From: an uncultured Erysipelotrichaceae bacterium
GTDB taxonomy: Bacteria; Bacillota_I; Bacilli_A; Erysipelotrichales; Erysipelotrichaceae
Reading direction: 5' to 3'
NCBI GenBank assembly: GCA_937902945.1
Contig: CALEMD010000156.1
Location: 1 to 22,206, forward strand
DNA length: 22,206 bases
Below the pieces are notes generated by a model. That model did not search any database and had not been told where the DNA came from. It saw only the letters and a list, made by a program, of their open reading frames with translations. Numbering within the stretch: position 1 is the stretch's first letter; every line of letters starts with the position of its first letter. A program made the position numbers and the translations under genes. Of the stretch, positions 13,705-20,928 are shown one piece after another.

Positions 13705-15468
13705 ATGGATATACTGAAAATACTGAAATACCTGAATAAGAAACAGTGGATGTATGTGGGATTGGCAATTGTTTTCATAGTCCTGCTTGTCTACCTTGAT
13801 CTGAAACTGCCTGATTATATGTCAGCCATTACAACGCTTGTAGAAACAGAAGGCAGCACAATGCCGCAGATACTGGAACAGGGTGCATATATGCTCCTTT
13901 GTGCATTGGGATCGATGATTGCATCTATCATTGTCGGCTGGTTTGCAGCCCAAGTGGCAGCTGGCCTTTCTAGAACTCTGCGGGAAAAGGTTTATAACAA
14001 AACCATGGATTTTTCCTTGGCAGAAATCAATCGTTTCTCATCTTCCAGTCTGATCAATCGAACTACAAATGACATCACACAGATTCAGAATCTGGTATCG
14101 ATGGGGTTGCAGGCTATTATCAAAGCACCAATTCTTGCAATCTGGGCGATTCTGAAGATATCCGGGAAAAGCTGGCAATGGACAACCGCAACTTTAGTGG
14201 CAGTTATTATCCTAGTTGTTATGCTGACGCTGACGCTGATATTTGCAGTGCCTAGATTCAGCAGAATACAGAAACTGACTGACAATCTCAACCGCGTCAC
14301 TAGAGAACAGCTTACAGGTATCCGCGTTGTCAGAGTATTCAATGGTGAGAAATATCAGGAAGACAAATTCACCAATGCCAATGAAGATCTGACTGTGAAT
14401 AATCTGGTCGCCAACCGAATCATGGCAATTATGAGCCCGACTATGACATTGATCAATTCGGGACTGACACTGGCAGTTTACTGGATCGGAGCGGTGATGA
14501 TCAATACGGCTGCGGTTGATATGAAGCTTGGCATTTTCTCTGACATGGTTGTCTTCTCCAACTATGCAATGCAGGTCATCATGGCCTTCATGATGCTGAA
14601 TATGATCTTCATACTTCTTCCTAGAGCCAGTGTTTCCGCTAAACGAGTCAATGAGGTTCTGGATGTAGATATTTCCGTAAAAGATGGTGCTGGTTCGAAT
14701 CCTTCAGAAAAAGGAACGCTTGAATTCAAAAATGTTTCCTTTCACTATCCGGATGGCCGCGATGACACACTGAAGAATATCAGCTTCAGGGCAGAGAAAG
14801 GGACCACAACGGCTTTCATTGGTTCTACAGGTTCTGGCAAGAGCACATTGCTGAGTCTGATTCCCCGTCTATTTGACTGTACAAAGGGAGAGATACTTGT
14901 AGATGGTGTAAATGTCAAAGACTATACGCTGAAAGAACTTCGCAATAAGATCGGCTATATATCGCAGAAAGCTACACTCTTTTCAGGAACTGTCACTTCC
15001 AATGTCTCCTATGGAGATTCAGGGAAAGACCCAGTTTCACATGATGATGTTGTCAATGCAATTGATATTTCACAGAGTGCAGACTTTGTAAATGAAATGG
15101 ATGGCACTTATGACGCTCGTATTGCCCAGGGCGGAACCAATGTTTCCGGCGGACAGAAACAGCGTCTGACGATTGCCAGAGCAATTGCCAGAAAACCGGA
15201 AATGCTGATATTTGATGATTCATTCTCAGCACTTGATTACAAGACAGATAAGGCATTGCGGACTGCATTGGATGAAAAACAGAAAGATGTCACTAAAATT
15301 ATTGTTGGTCAGAGGATTGGCACAATACGGCATGCGGATCAGATTGTCGTATTGGATCATGGTGAAGCAGTAGGCATAGGTACACATGATGAATTGATGC
15401 AGAACTGCCCTGTATATCAGGAAATCGCCAATTCACAGCTGTCAAAGGAGGAACTTGCAAATGCCTGA
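13705..15468 (+). CDS. ABC exporter half-transporter, degenerate-site NBD subunit
   Basis: This 587-residue protein has a six-helix transmembrane domain (about residues 15-310) and an ATPase domain (about 335-575), and forms a heterodimer with the next gene's product in the cytoplasmic membrane. Walker A GSTGSGKST is at 373-381 and the signature VSGGQ at 480-484 is intact. The Walker B catalytic Glu is Asp (D505 in FDDS), and the switch His is Gln (Q536 in VGQRI). Such changes mark the non-hydrolysing site of heterodimeric exporters such as TM287/288. No close Shine-Dalgarno sequence is seen; translation is probably coupled to marR, which ends 2 nt upstream. The cargo is unknown, likely a drug, lipid or peptide. 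Confidence 0.95.
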   Translation: MDILKILKYLNKKQWMYVGLAIVFIVLLVYLDLKLPDYMSAITTLVETEGSTMPQILEQGAYMLLCALGSMIASIIVGWFAAQVAAGLSRTLREKVYNKTMDFSLAEINRFSSSSLINRTTNDITQIQNLVSMGLQAIIKAPILAIWAILKISGKSWQWTTATLVAVIILVVMLTLTLIFAVPRFSRIQKLTDNLNRVTREQLTGIRVVRVFNGEKYQEDKFTNANEDLTVNNLVANRIMAIMSPTMTLINSGLTLAVYWIGAVMINTAAVDMKLGIFSDMVVFSNYAMQVIMAFMMLNMIFILLPRASVSAKRVNEVLDVDISVKDGAGSNPSEKGTLEFKNVSFHYPDGRDDTLKNISFRAEKGTTTAFIGSTGSGKSTLLSLIPRLFDCTKGEILVDGVNVKDYTLKELRNKIGYISQKATLFSGTVTSNVSYGDSGKDPVSHDDVVNAIDISQSADFVNEMDGTYDARIAQGGTNVSGGQKQRLTIARAIARKPEMLIFDDSFSALDYKTDKALRTALDEKQKDVTKIIVGQRIGTIRHADQIVVLDHGEAVGIGTHDELMQNCPVYQEIANSQLSKEELANA

Positions 15469-17287
15469 AAAAATAAGGACGAACGCAGCTCAGAATAATC
15501 CAGGTCCTGGAGGAGAGGCAGGAGCAATCGAAAAACCAAAGGATCTTTCAAAAGCAATCAAGCAGCTGTTCGCATATCTTGGCAAATACAAGAACATGGT
15601 TATACTTGCCTCTGTGCTAGCGATCGCAGGAGCAGTGCTGAACCTTATAGGCCCTAATAAGCTATCAGAAATAACCAATCTGATAACGGTAGGACTGAGC
15701 GGTACAATGGATGTCAATGCCATTGCTCGCATTGGGACGATACTTGCTGTTCTGTATCTATTGGGCTTTATATTCAATTATCTGCAGGGATATATCATGG
15801 CTTCTGTTACGCAGTATATAACGCGCAATATGCGTCACGATATATCTGTTAAGATCAACCGACTGCCGCTTCGCTACTTTGATTCCACTTCAACAGGAGA
15901 TATTCTCTCCCGTGTTACCAATGATGTTGATACGGTATCGCAATCCATGAATCAGTCTGTGTCATCTCTTGTATCCAGCGTGGCAATGCTGCTTGGATCA
16001 GTGCTGATGATGTTTCTTACCAACTGGATTATGGCCGTGGCAGGTGTTGCGGCAGCACTGATAGGCTTTGCGATCATGCTTAAGGTGATTGCCAAATCAC
16101 AGGTTTACTACAATGATCAGCAGACTGAATTAGGCAGTCTGAATGGTCAGGTTGAAGAAACATTTTCAGGGCATACGGTGATTAAAACGTTCAATGGCGA
16201 AGACATTGAAAAAGCATCTTTCAAAAAGAAGAATGATCGTCTGTTTATCTGTGCATCAAAATCACAGTTTCTATCATCATTAATGATGCCGCTGATGATC
16301 TTTATCGGGAATCTGGCATATGTTGTTGTCTGTGTTATTGGAGCAGTGCTGGCACTGAATGGTTCTATTACATTTGGAACAATCGTTGCGTTTATGCTGT
16401 ATATACGGCTGTTTACACAGCCGCTGCAGAATATTTCACAGGCTATGAGTTCTGTTCAGTCAATGGCAGCCGCATGTGAACGAGTATTCGAATTCCTTGA
16501 TGAAGAGGAAATGGAAGATGAATCCTTTAAGACAGCTAAGCTTGATAAAATTGAAGGCAAGGTTGACTTTGAACATGTAAAGTTTGGCTACGATGAGGAT
16601 ACAATGATCATTCATGATTTCTCGGAACATGTAAAGCCAGGACAGAAAATAGCAATTGTTGGACCAACCGGTGCGGGCAAGACAACATTGGTAAATCTAT
16701 TGATGAGATTCTATGAAATTCATTCCGGTACTATCCAGATTGATGGAACCAATACAAAAGATTTAAAACGTGAGAATGTTCATGATCTGTTTGGAATGGT
16801 ACTGCAGGACACATGGATGTTTGAAGGTACACTCCGTGAGAATCTAGTTTACAATAAAACAAATATTACACAGGAAATGCTCGATGAATGCTGTGAGATA
16901 TGCGGACTGACAGACTTCGTTAAACAGCTGCCGAATGGCTATGATACAGTTCTCACAGAAAACGCCACAATCTCAGCAGGTCAAAGACAGCTGATCACCA
17001 TTGCCAGAGCAATGCTTGCCAATTCACCGCTTCTGATTCTTGATGAAGCAACATCTTCTGTTGATACAAGAACGGAACTCAAGGTGCAGAAAGCAATGGA
17101 TATGCTGACCCAGGGAAGAACATCTTTTGTCATTGCTCATAGGCTTTCCACAATCCGCAATGCTGACTGTATCTTGGTGCTGAACAATGGGGACATCATT
17201 GAAAGCGGCACCCATGAACAGCTGATTGCAAAGAATGGATTCTATGCAGATTTGTACAACAGTCAGTTTGAACAAGCTGAAGCATAA
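15461..17287 (+). CDS. ABC exporter half-transporter, catalytic NBD subunit
   Basis: This 608-residue partner has an N-terminal extension of about 35 residues rich in Pro and Gly, a transmembrane domain (about 35-335) and an ATPase domain (about 365-600). Walker A GPTGAGKTT is at 401-409, Walker B with catalytic E529 in ILDEATSSVD, and switch H560 in IAHRLSTI. Its signature is changed to ISAGQ (504-508), which would face the Walker motifs of the degenerate partner. The pair therefore has one active and one inactive ATP site. I start at ATG 15461, where GGAGG is 9 nt upstream; a TTG at 15455 is too close. It overlaps the previous gene by 8 nt and is followed by a terminator. Confidence 0.95.
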   Translation: MPEKIRTNAAQNNPGPGGEAGAIEKPKDLSKAIKQLFAYLGKYKNMVILASVLAIAGAVLNLIGPNKLSEITNLITVGLSGTMDVNAIARIGTILAVLYLLGFIFNYLQGYIMASVTQYITRNMRHDISVKINRLPLRYFDSTSTGDILSRVTNDVDTVSQSMNQSVSSLVSSVAMLLGSVLMMFLTNWIMAVAGVAAALIGFAIMLKVIAKSQVYYNDQQTELGSLNGQVEETFSGHTVIKTFNGEDIEKASFKKKNDRLFICASKSQFLSSLMMPLMIFIGNLAYVVVCVIGAVLALNGSITFGTIVAFMLYIRLFTQPLQNISQAMSSVQSMAAACERVFEFLDEEEMEDESFKTAKLDKIEGKVDFEHVKFGYDEDTMIIHDFSEHVKPGQKIAIVGPTGAGKTTLVNLLMRFYEIHSGTIQIDGTNTKDLKRENVHDLFGMVLQDTWMFEGTLRENLVYNKTNITQEMLDECCEICGLTDFVKQLPNGYDTVLTENATISAGQRQLITIARAMLANSPLLILDEATSSVDTRTELKVQKAMDMLTQGRTSFVIAHRLSTIRNADCILVLNNGDIIESGTHEQLIAKNGFYADLYNSQFEQAEA

Positions 17288-17297
17288 TTCATCATCC

Positions 17298-17329
17298 AGA
17301 CTCTGATGCGCAAGTGTCAGAGTCTTTTT
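17298..17329 (+). terminator. Intrinsic terminator of the marR-ABC operon
   Basis: AGACTCTGA (17298-17306) pairs perfectly with TCAGAGTCT (17317-17325), with a 10-nt loop and a run of five T residues. It lies 11 nt after the second ABC gene. Confidence 0.92.
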
Positions 17330-17441
17330 AAAAGGAAAGGACGATTACGCCTCTGGCAAATGCGGATCAAAAGAAAATCAATCTCGAAAAGTATTCAAAG
17401 AAGACGCGGCCGAAAACTGAAAGAATCCTAAGAAACCAATA

Positions 17442-17506
17442 ATGGAAAGTACGCTTGACATTATACCAGCTGATGATACGATGTATATGGAAAGCATACT
17501 TTCCAT
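17442..17506 (+). promoter_or_regulatory. Promoter of the HTH/membrane-protein pair with twin operators
   Basis: The -35 TTGACA (17455-17460), a 16-nt spacer and the extended -10 TGA-TACGAT (17474-17482) predict a start near 17489. The perfect palindrome ATGGAAAG-CATA-CTTTCCAT (17487-17506) lies on the start. A related imperfect copy, ATGGAAAG-TACG-CTTGACAT (17442-17461), covers the -35; the centres are 45 bp apart. The likely binder is the small HTH protein encoded directly downstream. The stretch before it, 17330-17441, shows no convincing gene. Confidence 0.8.
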
Positions 17507-17525
17507 TTCAAAAGAAAGGCAATGA

Positions 17526-17729
17526 ATGAAGAACAGATTGGAAGAAATCCGCAAGCAGCATGGAATCAGGCAGGAAGAACTGGCTGACGCTTTGTCAGTA
17601 TCAAGACAGACCATCAGTTCTTTGGAAAATGGACGCTATAATCCATCCATTCAGCTGGCTTTCAGAATTTCACGCTACTTCGGCATGCGTATTGAAGAGA
17701 TATTCATCTTTGAGGAGGACACAAAATGA
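17526..17729 (+). CDS. Small Xre-family HTH regulator
   Basis: This 67-residue protein is essentially one HTH_3 domain (residues 3-60): LEEIRKQHGIRQEELADALS, then VSRQTISSLENGRYNPSIQLAF and FGMRIEEIF. This YozG-type stand-alone regulator is usually paired with a membrane protein, as here. AAAGG lies 6-7 nt before ATG 17526; a nearby ATG at 17522 is out of frame. Its TGA overlaps the next start as ATGA, so the two are translationally coupled. The twin palindromes upstream suggest autoregulation. The signal is unknown. Confidence 0.93.
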   Translation: MKNRLEEIRKQHGIRQEELADALSVSRQTISSLENGRYNPSIQLAFRISRYFGMRIEEIFIFEEDTK

Positions 17730-18154
17730 AAAAAAGTGCTGCTTATGCGTTGACTGTGGGTGGACTGATATTGATCGCGGCTGGATTTATTCTTCTGAAA
17801 GCGACAGATATAAGCGAATCTGCAATGGCTGCAGTTCCCTATATATGCATTGGCTTAGGATGCGGCTCATTTGGTCATGGTGCTGGAGAATTGATAAGCC
17901 GCGGCACGCTGAGGAATCATCCGGAAGAAGCAAGAAAGATCGAAATCGAAACAAATGATGAGCGCAATATGGCAATTGCCAACCGGGCTAAAGGCAAGGC
18001 ATATGATGCTATGCTGTTCATATTCGGGGTATTGATGATATCTCTAAGTCTGATGGATATACCAATGTATGTCATCCTGATGATTGTATTTGCCTACCTC
18101 TGTGTTGCCGGCATATTCATTTACTGGCAGAGAAAGTATGAAAAAGAGATGTAA
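17726..18154 (+). CDS. Four-helix membrane protein with NDERN motif, partner of the HTH regulator
   Basis: This 142-residue membrane protein has two hydrophobic hairpins: helices at about residues 7-25 and 34-52, a cytosolic loop (about 58-92), then helices at about 93-110 and 113-133. The loop carries IEIETNDERNMAIANRAKGKA, split here around the conserved NDERN core, seen in DUF2178/DUF6442-like proteins that follow small HTH genes in Bacillota. No enzymatic motif is visible. GAGGAGG lies 7-8 nt before the ATG and the start overlaps the HTH stop. The pairing suggests a membrane sensor or effector of the regulator, which is inference. No clear terminator follows. Confidence 0.85.
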   Translation: MKKSAAYALTVGGLILIAAGFILLKATDISESAMAAVPYICIGLGCGSFGHGAGELISRGTLRNHPEEARKIEIETNDERNMAIANRAKGKAYDAMLFIFGVLMISLSLMDIPMYVILMIVFAYLCVAGIFIYWQRKYEKEM

Positions 18155-18190
18155 TATTGATTTGCATAAGCGCACATAGGAAAGGGTTTT

Positions 18191-18508
18191 GAAATAAAGA
18201 AAAGAGATATCTTTGCTGAAATCAAAGACAATAATCTGGAAGGAGTCAAGGCACTGGTCAATGCGGACAGACAGCTGGTTAATGCGATCGCCCCGCAGAA
18301 GGATCTGATAACCGGCAAACTATATCCAGGCTTAACAAAGATACCGGAAATGACTGAGGACTTTCAGCGGATATTCCGCCTTCTGATGTGATCTGGCGCT
18401 GATACTGAATGCCGAAATAGTTATAACAAAAAGACCAAAAGAGAGTTTTACGAAGATGGTGAGGTCTGGTCGATATACGAGCCGGTTCTGAAGGAATTTC
18501 AAAAGTAA
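18191..18508 (+). pseudogene. Decayed ankyrin-repeat-type gene
   Basis: One frame reads through this stretch with a single internal TGA (18389-18391) and ends at TAA 18506. The first part, with DIFAEIKDNNLEGVKALVNA and DRQLVNAIAPQK, resembles the N-terminal ankyrin helix pair of Bacillota ankyrin proteins. After the stop, SGADTECRNSYNKK and a C-terminal tail ending EPVLKEFQK continue in frame. There is no start codon between the preceding in-frame stop and the coding-like part, although AGGAAAGGG resembles its former ribosome site. At about 105 codons it is shorter than a multi-repeat protein, so the middle repeats were probably deleted. A TGA recoding event is an unlikely alternative. Confidence 0.65.
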
Positions 18509-18536
18509 AAATAACTGTATCTATCTGCAGGCATCA

Positions 18537-18545
18537 TGCTAGAAT
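18537..18545 (+). promoter_or_regulatory. Extended -10 promoter of the yitT-family gene
   Basis: TGC-TAGAAT (18537-18545) is an extended -10 element inside the 12-mer ATGCTAGAATCA, which is identical to that of the tetR promoter (12181-12192). No clear -35 is present. The predicted start is near 18552, giving a leader of about 33 nt. Confidence 0.6.
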
Positions 18546-18584
18546 CATGTATGTTATAAATGGCATGGCCGCGGAGGAATGGCA

Positions 18585-19439
18585 GTGAAAAAAGAAGTCT
18601 CTGTAAAGAAGATAGGTGCTGTAGTATTGGGCACGGTTCTGTATGTATGTTCAGTCAATTGGTTTATAACACCGCTTGGTTTGTATTCCGGCGGCGTGGT
18701 TGGTCTTTCTCAATTGCTCAGAACGCTATTTTTCTCTGGCTGGGAATATGATGCGGCCGGCATCATCAACTTTTTTCTGAATGTGCCTCTGTTTATTTTG
18801 GCTTTCAGAAGTCTGAACCGCAGAATACTGGTTGGTACAGCTGCTTCGCTATTGATTCAGGCGGTCTGCTTTACACTGATACCAATTCCCTCTGTTCCGC
18901 TTTTGAATGATATGCTTGCAAGCATCATCGTAGGTGCCATCATGGGCGGAATAGGCTGCGGCATTGTACTGACAAATGGTGCTTCTGCTGGAGGCTTGGA
19001 TCTGTTAGGAGTCTATCTGGCACAGAAAAAGTCCAACTTCAGTGTCGGACGTCTTTCTCTTCTATTCAATGGTGTACTGTATGCCTTCTGTGCGATCCGC
19101 TTTGATTTAAGCACAGCACTTTATTCAGCTATCTACAGTGTGGTCTATTCATTTACAATTGATAAGTATCATTATCAGAATATCGAAGTGCAGATGATGA
19201 TCTTTACCCGTCACCCGGAGATCAAGAATGATATTCTGCATACCTATGTAAGAGGCGTAACCTGCTGGAAGGCGATTGGTGCCTATACCGGTAAGGATAC
19301 TGAGGTTCTTGTGACAGTGGTTGATAAATCACAGGTCCAGCGCATCAAGAACGATATTATGGAAATGGATCCAGCCGCATTCATCATTGTCAGTGAAGGC
19401 TTGAATGTATACGGCGGATACCAGAAGAGACTGAATTGA
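18585..19439 (+). CDS. YitT-family membrane protein (DUF161/DUF2179)
   Basis: This 284-residue protein has the YitT layout: about five or six membrane helices (roughly residues 8-185) and a cytosolic C-terminal DUF2179 domain (about 195-280, VQMMIFTRHPEIKNDI to FIIVSEGLNVYGGY). Family motifs GLYSGGVVGLSQLL and TNGASAGGLDLLGVYL are clear. YitT proteins are common in Bacillota with no settled function; transport is suspected. I prefer the GTG at 18585, because GGAGG is 7 nt before it but only 1 nt before the in-frame ATG at 18579; the difference is two residues. Its stop directly abuts the stop of mgtE on the other strand, with no room for a separate terminator. Confidence 0.92.
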   Translation: MKKEVSVKKIGAVVLGTVLYVCSVNWFITPLGLYSGGVVGLSQLLRTLFFSGWEYDAAGIINFFLNVPLFILAFRSLNRRILVGTAASLLIQAVCFTLIPIPSVPLLNDMLASIIVGAIMGGIGCGIVLTNGASAGGLDLLGVYLAQKKSNFSVGRLSLLFNGVLYAFCAIRFDLSTALYSAIYSVVYSFTIDKYHYQNIEVQMMIFTRHPEIKNDILHTYVRGVTCWKAIGAYTGKDTEVLVTVVDKSQVQRIKNDIMEMDPAAFIIVSEGLNVYGGYQKRLN

Positions 19440-20780
19440 TTATACAAGCAGCGGCAGGAATACAGTTGCCAGTCCTAGAAACAGAAGGAAGCCGCAGCAG
19501 TCGGTGCATGTCGTTACAAATACAGTTGATGCAAGAGCTGGATCAATATGCAGTTTCTGCAGAATAACTGGTACTGCATAGCCGGAAATTGTAGCGATCA
19601 GCATATTTCCGACGATAGCCAGGAAAGCAACCAGACCAAGATACATATTGCCATACACGAAGTAGCAGCCTATTGCCAGTATGATACCGATTATAATGCC
19701 TGAGAAAAGACCTACGCCGACTTCCTTCAAGAAGATCTTTTTTGCATTTTCACCGGTCAGTTCACCTAAAGCAATACCTCTGACAATCAGGGTGAGAGAC
19801 TGGGTTCCGGCATTGCCGCCCATGCCGGCAATGATCGGGTTGATTGCGGCTAAGGCTACAACCGCAGAGATCGTGTCGGAGAATTCTGCTACACAGATTG
19901 CCGCAAGTACAGCGGTTGCTAGGTTGATGATCAGCCAAGGAAGTCTTGAATGCATTGCTTCCGGCAGACTGTCATCCACTTTTTCTTCCTTGCTCAAGCC
20001 GGCCATCTGATGGATATCTTCGGTTGTCTCTTCCTGAATGATATCGAGGACATCATCGACTGTGATAATGCCTTTCAGATGATTGCCGGAATCAACGACA
20101 GGCAGAGCCATATAGCCGTACTTTTCGAATTCCTGGGCTACTTTTTCCTGGTCATCATCGGTATGAACACTGACTACATTCGGATTGGTGATTTCAGAAA
20201 TCAATGTATCAAAAGAAGAGGTGACTAGATCTCTCAGTGATATGACGCCTTTCAGTACTTTCTGACGGTCGGTGACAAACAGATAGTAGGCACTTTCTGC
20301 TTCCGGATCTGTCTTCTGCAGATATTCAAGAGTTTTCAATACGGTTCTGTTTTCATAGATGGTAATGACTTCAACTGCCATCAGGCCGCCGGCGGTATCC
20401 GGTTCATACTGCAGCAGTTCGGTTACTTCTTTCTTATCTTCTGTGTTCAGCTTGGACATGACATCTTTTGATTCATCTTCATCCAATGCCCGCACAAAAT
20501 CAGCTCGTTCATCCGAGCTCATTTCTTCGAGGACTTCATTCTGACGCGGTACAGACAGTTTCTTCAGGAAACTGTAGATATCTTCGTCATCTTCTTCATC
20601 TAAAACATCAGCGACTGTTTCGTCGCTCAGTCTGCTTAGAATGATTTCTGCTTCTTCATCATTGGAACGGTGCAAAGCATCCAGTATGTCAACTGGATGC
20701 AGATATTCTTCTACTTCTTTGATTTCCTGCAGGTCAGCAGTAAGCAGGAATTGCTTGAGGTCTTTCTTCTGCTCGTTCAT
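19440..20780 (-). CDS. mgtE: MgtE-type magnesium channel/transporter
   Basis: MgtE is a homodimeric Mg2+ channel of the cytoplasmic membrane, gated by intracellular Mg2+. The 446-residue protein has the full layout: an acidic N-domain (about 1-130), two CBS domains (about 134-190 and 200-255), a connecting helix and five membrane helices (about 280-445). The pore motif INPIIAGMGGNAGTQS (GNAGTQ 322-327) and the TM5 acidic D427 (TTCTDCCGF) are present. GGAGG lies 6 nt before the ATG. It follows queA-queH on the same strand but is separated by a terminator and a leader of about 110 nt. That leader holds an overlapping upstream reading frame and competing hairpins, and I could not recognise an M-box in it. 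Confidence 0.97.
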   Translation of the reverse strand: MNEQKKDLKQFLLTADLQEIKEVEEYLHPVDILDALHRSNDEEAEIILSRLSDETVADVLDEEDDEDIYSFLKKLSVPRQNEVLEEMSSDERADFVRALDEDESKDVMSKLNTEDKKEVTELLQYEPDTAGGLMAVEVITIYENRTVLKTLEYLQKTDPEAESAYYLFVTDRQKVLKGVISLRDLVTSSFDTLISEITNPNVVSVHTDDDQEKVAQEFEKYGYMALPVVDSGNHLKGIITVDDVLDIIQEETTEDIHQMAGLSKEEKVDDSLPEAMHSRLPWLIINLATAVLAAICVAEFSDTISAVVALAAINPIIAGMGGNAGTQSLTLIVRGIALGELTGENAKKIFLKEVGVGLFSGIIIGIILAIGCYFVYGNMYLGLVAFLAIVGNMLIATISGYAVPVILQKLHIDPALASTVFVTTCTDCCGFLLFLGLATVFLPLLV

Positions 20781-20871
20781 GTGTCTCCTCCTTCAATTGC
20801 AAAGGAAACACCGGCTTTCGGCCGGATATTTCCTGAATCTGTATATGATTGCTACTCGGATCCGGACTCAT
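20734..20871 (-). CDS. Upstream ORF overlapping the mgtE start; candidate MgtL-like leader peptide
   Basis: A 45-codon frame starts at ATG 20871 and ends at TGA 20736-20734, 16 codons inside mgtE in another frame. Its start has GAGGTG upstream, with 8 nt between GAGG and the ATG, as good as real genes here. The peptide opens MSPDPSSNHIQIQEISGRKP. Pro at positions 3 and 5 with Asp between matches the opening MEPDP of enterobacterial MgtL, whose acidic/proline run destabilises ribosomes at low Mg2+ and so induces mgtA. The rest shows no similarity I recognise. Translation is supported by the ribosome site and position; the sensing role is inference. It could instead be chance coding over a structured leader. 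Confidence 0.5.
   Translation of the reverse strand: MSPDPSSNHIQIQEISGRKPVFPLQLKEETHERAEERPQAIPAYC
20787..20865 (-). promoter_or_regulatory. mgtE leader RNA with mutually exclusive hairpins
   Basis: On the minus strand, hairpin A is GGAAA-tat-CCGGC / GCCGG-tg-TTTCC with loop CGAAA (20833 to 20804). Hairpin C pairs TCCTT (20806-20802) with AAGGA (20793-20789), extendable by two G-T pairs over AAGGAGG, and would hide the mgtE ribosome site; it shares TTTCC with A. CCGGAT (20865-20860), which encodes the Pro-Asp of the upstream frame, can pair with ATCCGG (20827-20822) and break A. Occupancy of the upstream frame could thus switch mgtE translation. Confidence 0.45.
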
Positions 20872-20890
20872 TCCGACCACCTCTTTTCCT

Positions 20891-20928
20891 AAATATTATA
20901 AAAGATGGCAGATGATTCCGCCATCTTT
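20891..20928 (-). terminator. Terminator hairpin after queH, overlapping the mgtE -10
   Basis: AAAGATGGC (20928-20920) pairs perfectly with GCCATCTTT (20909-20901) around a 10-nt loop, followed by T-A-rich sequence ending TTT. The stop codon of queH provides the first bases. The tail contains TATAAT (20900-20895), which can serve as the mgtE -10 (predicted start near 20888), though no -35 is visible. Confidence 0.7.

Noticed and set aside
15455..15460. TTG start of the second ABC gene
   Set aside because: Only 3 nt after GGAGG; ATG 15461 is better placed.
17330..17441. A short coding-looking frame (NADQKKINLEKYSKKTRPKT-like) before the HTH promoter
   Set aside because: No ATG, GTG or TTG start with a ribosome site, only about 36 codons, and no recognised family. 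It could be a gene remnant, but I cannot support it.
17443..17525. 27-codon frame starting ATG 17443
   Set aside because: It lies across the -35, -10 and both operators of the HTH gene, so it would not be transcribed from that promoter; chance reading.
20781..20900. M-box (ykoK) Mg2+ riboswitch in the mgtE leader
   Set aside because: The leader is about 110 nt, shorter than a full M-box, and I cannot find its conserved core. A covariance-model search is needed to exclude a divergent form.
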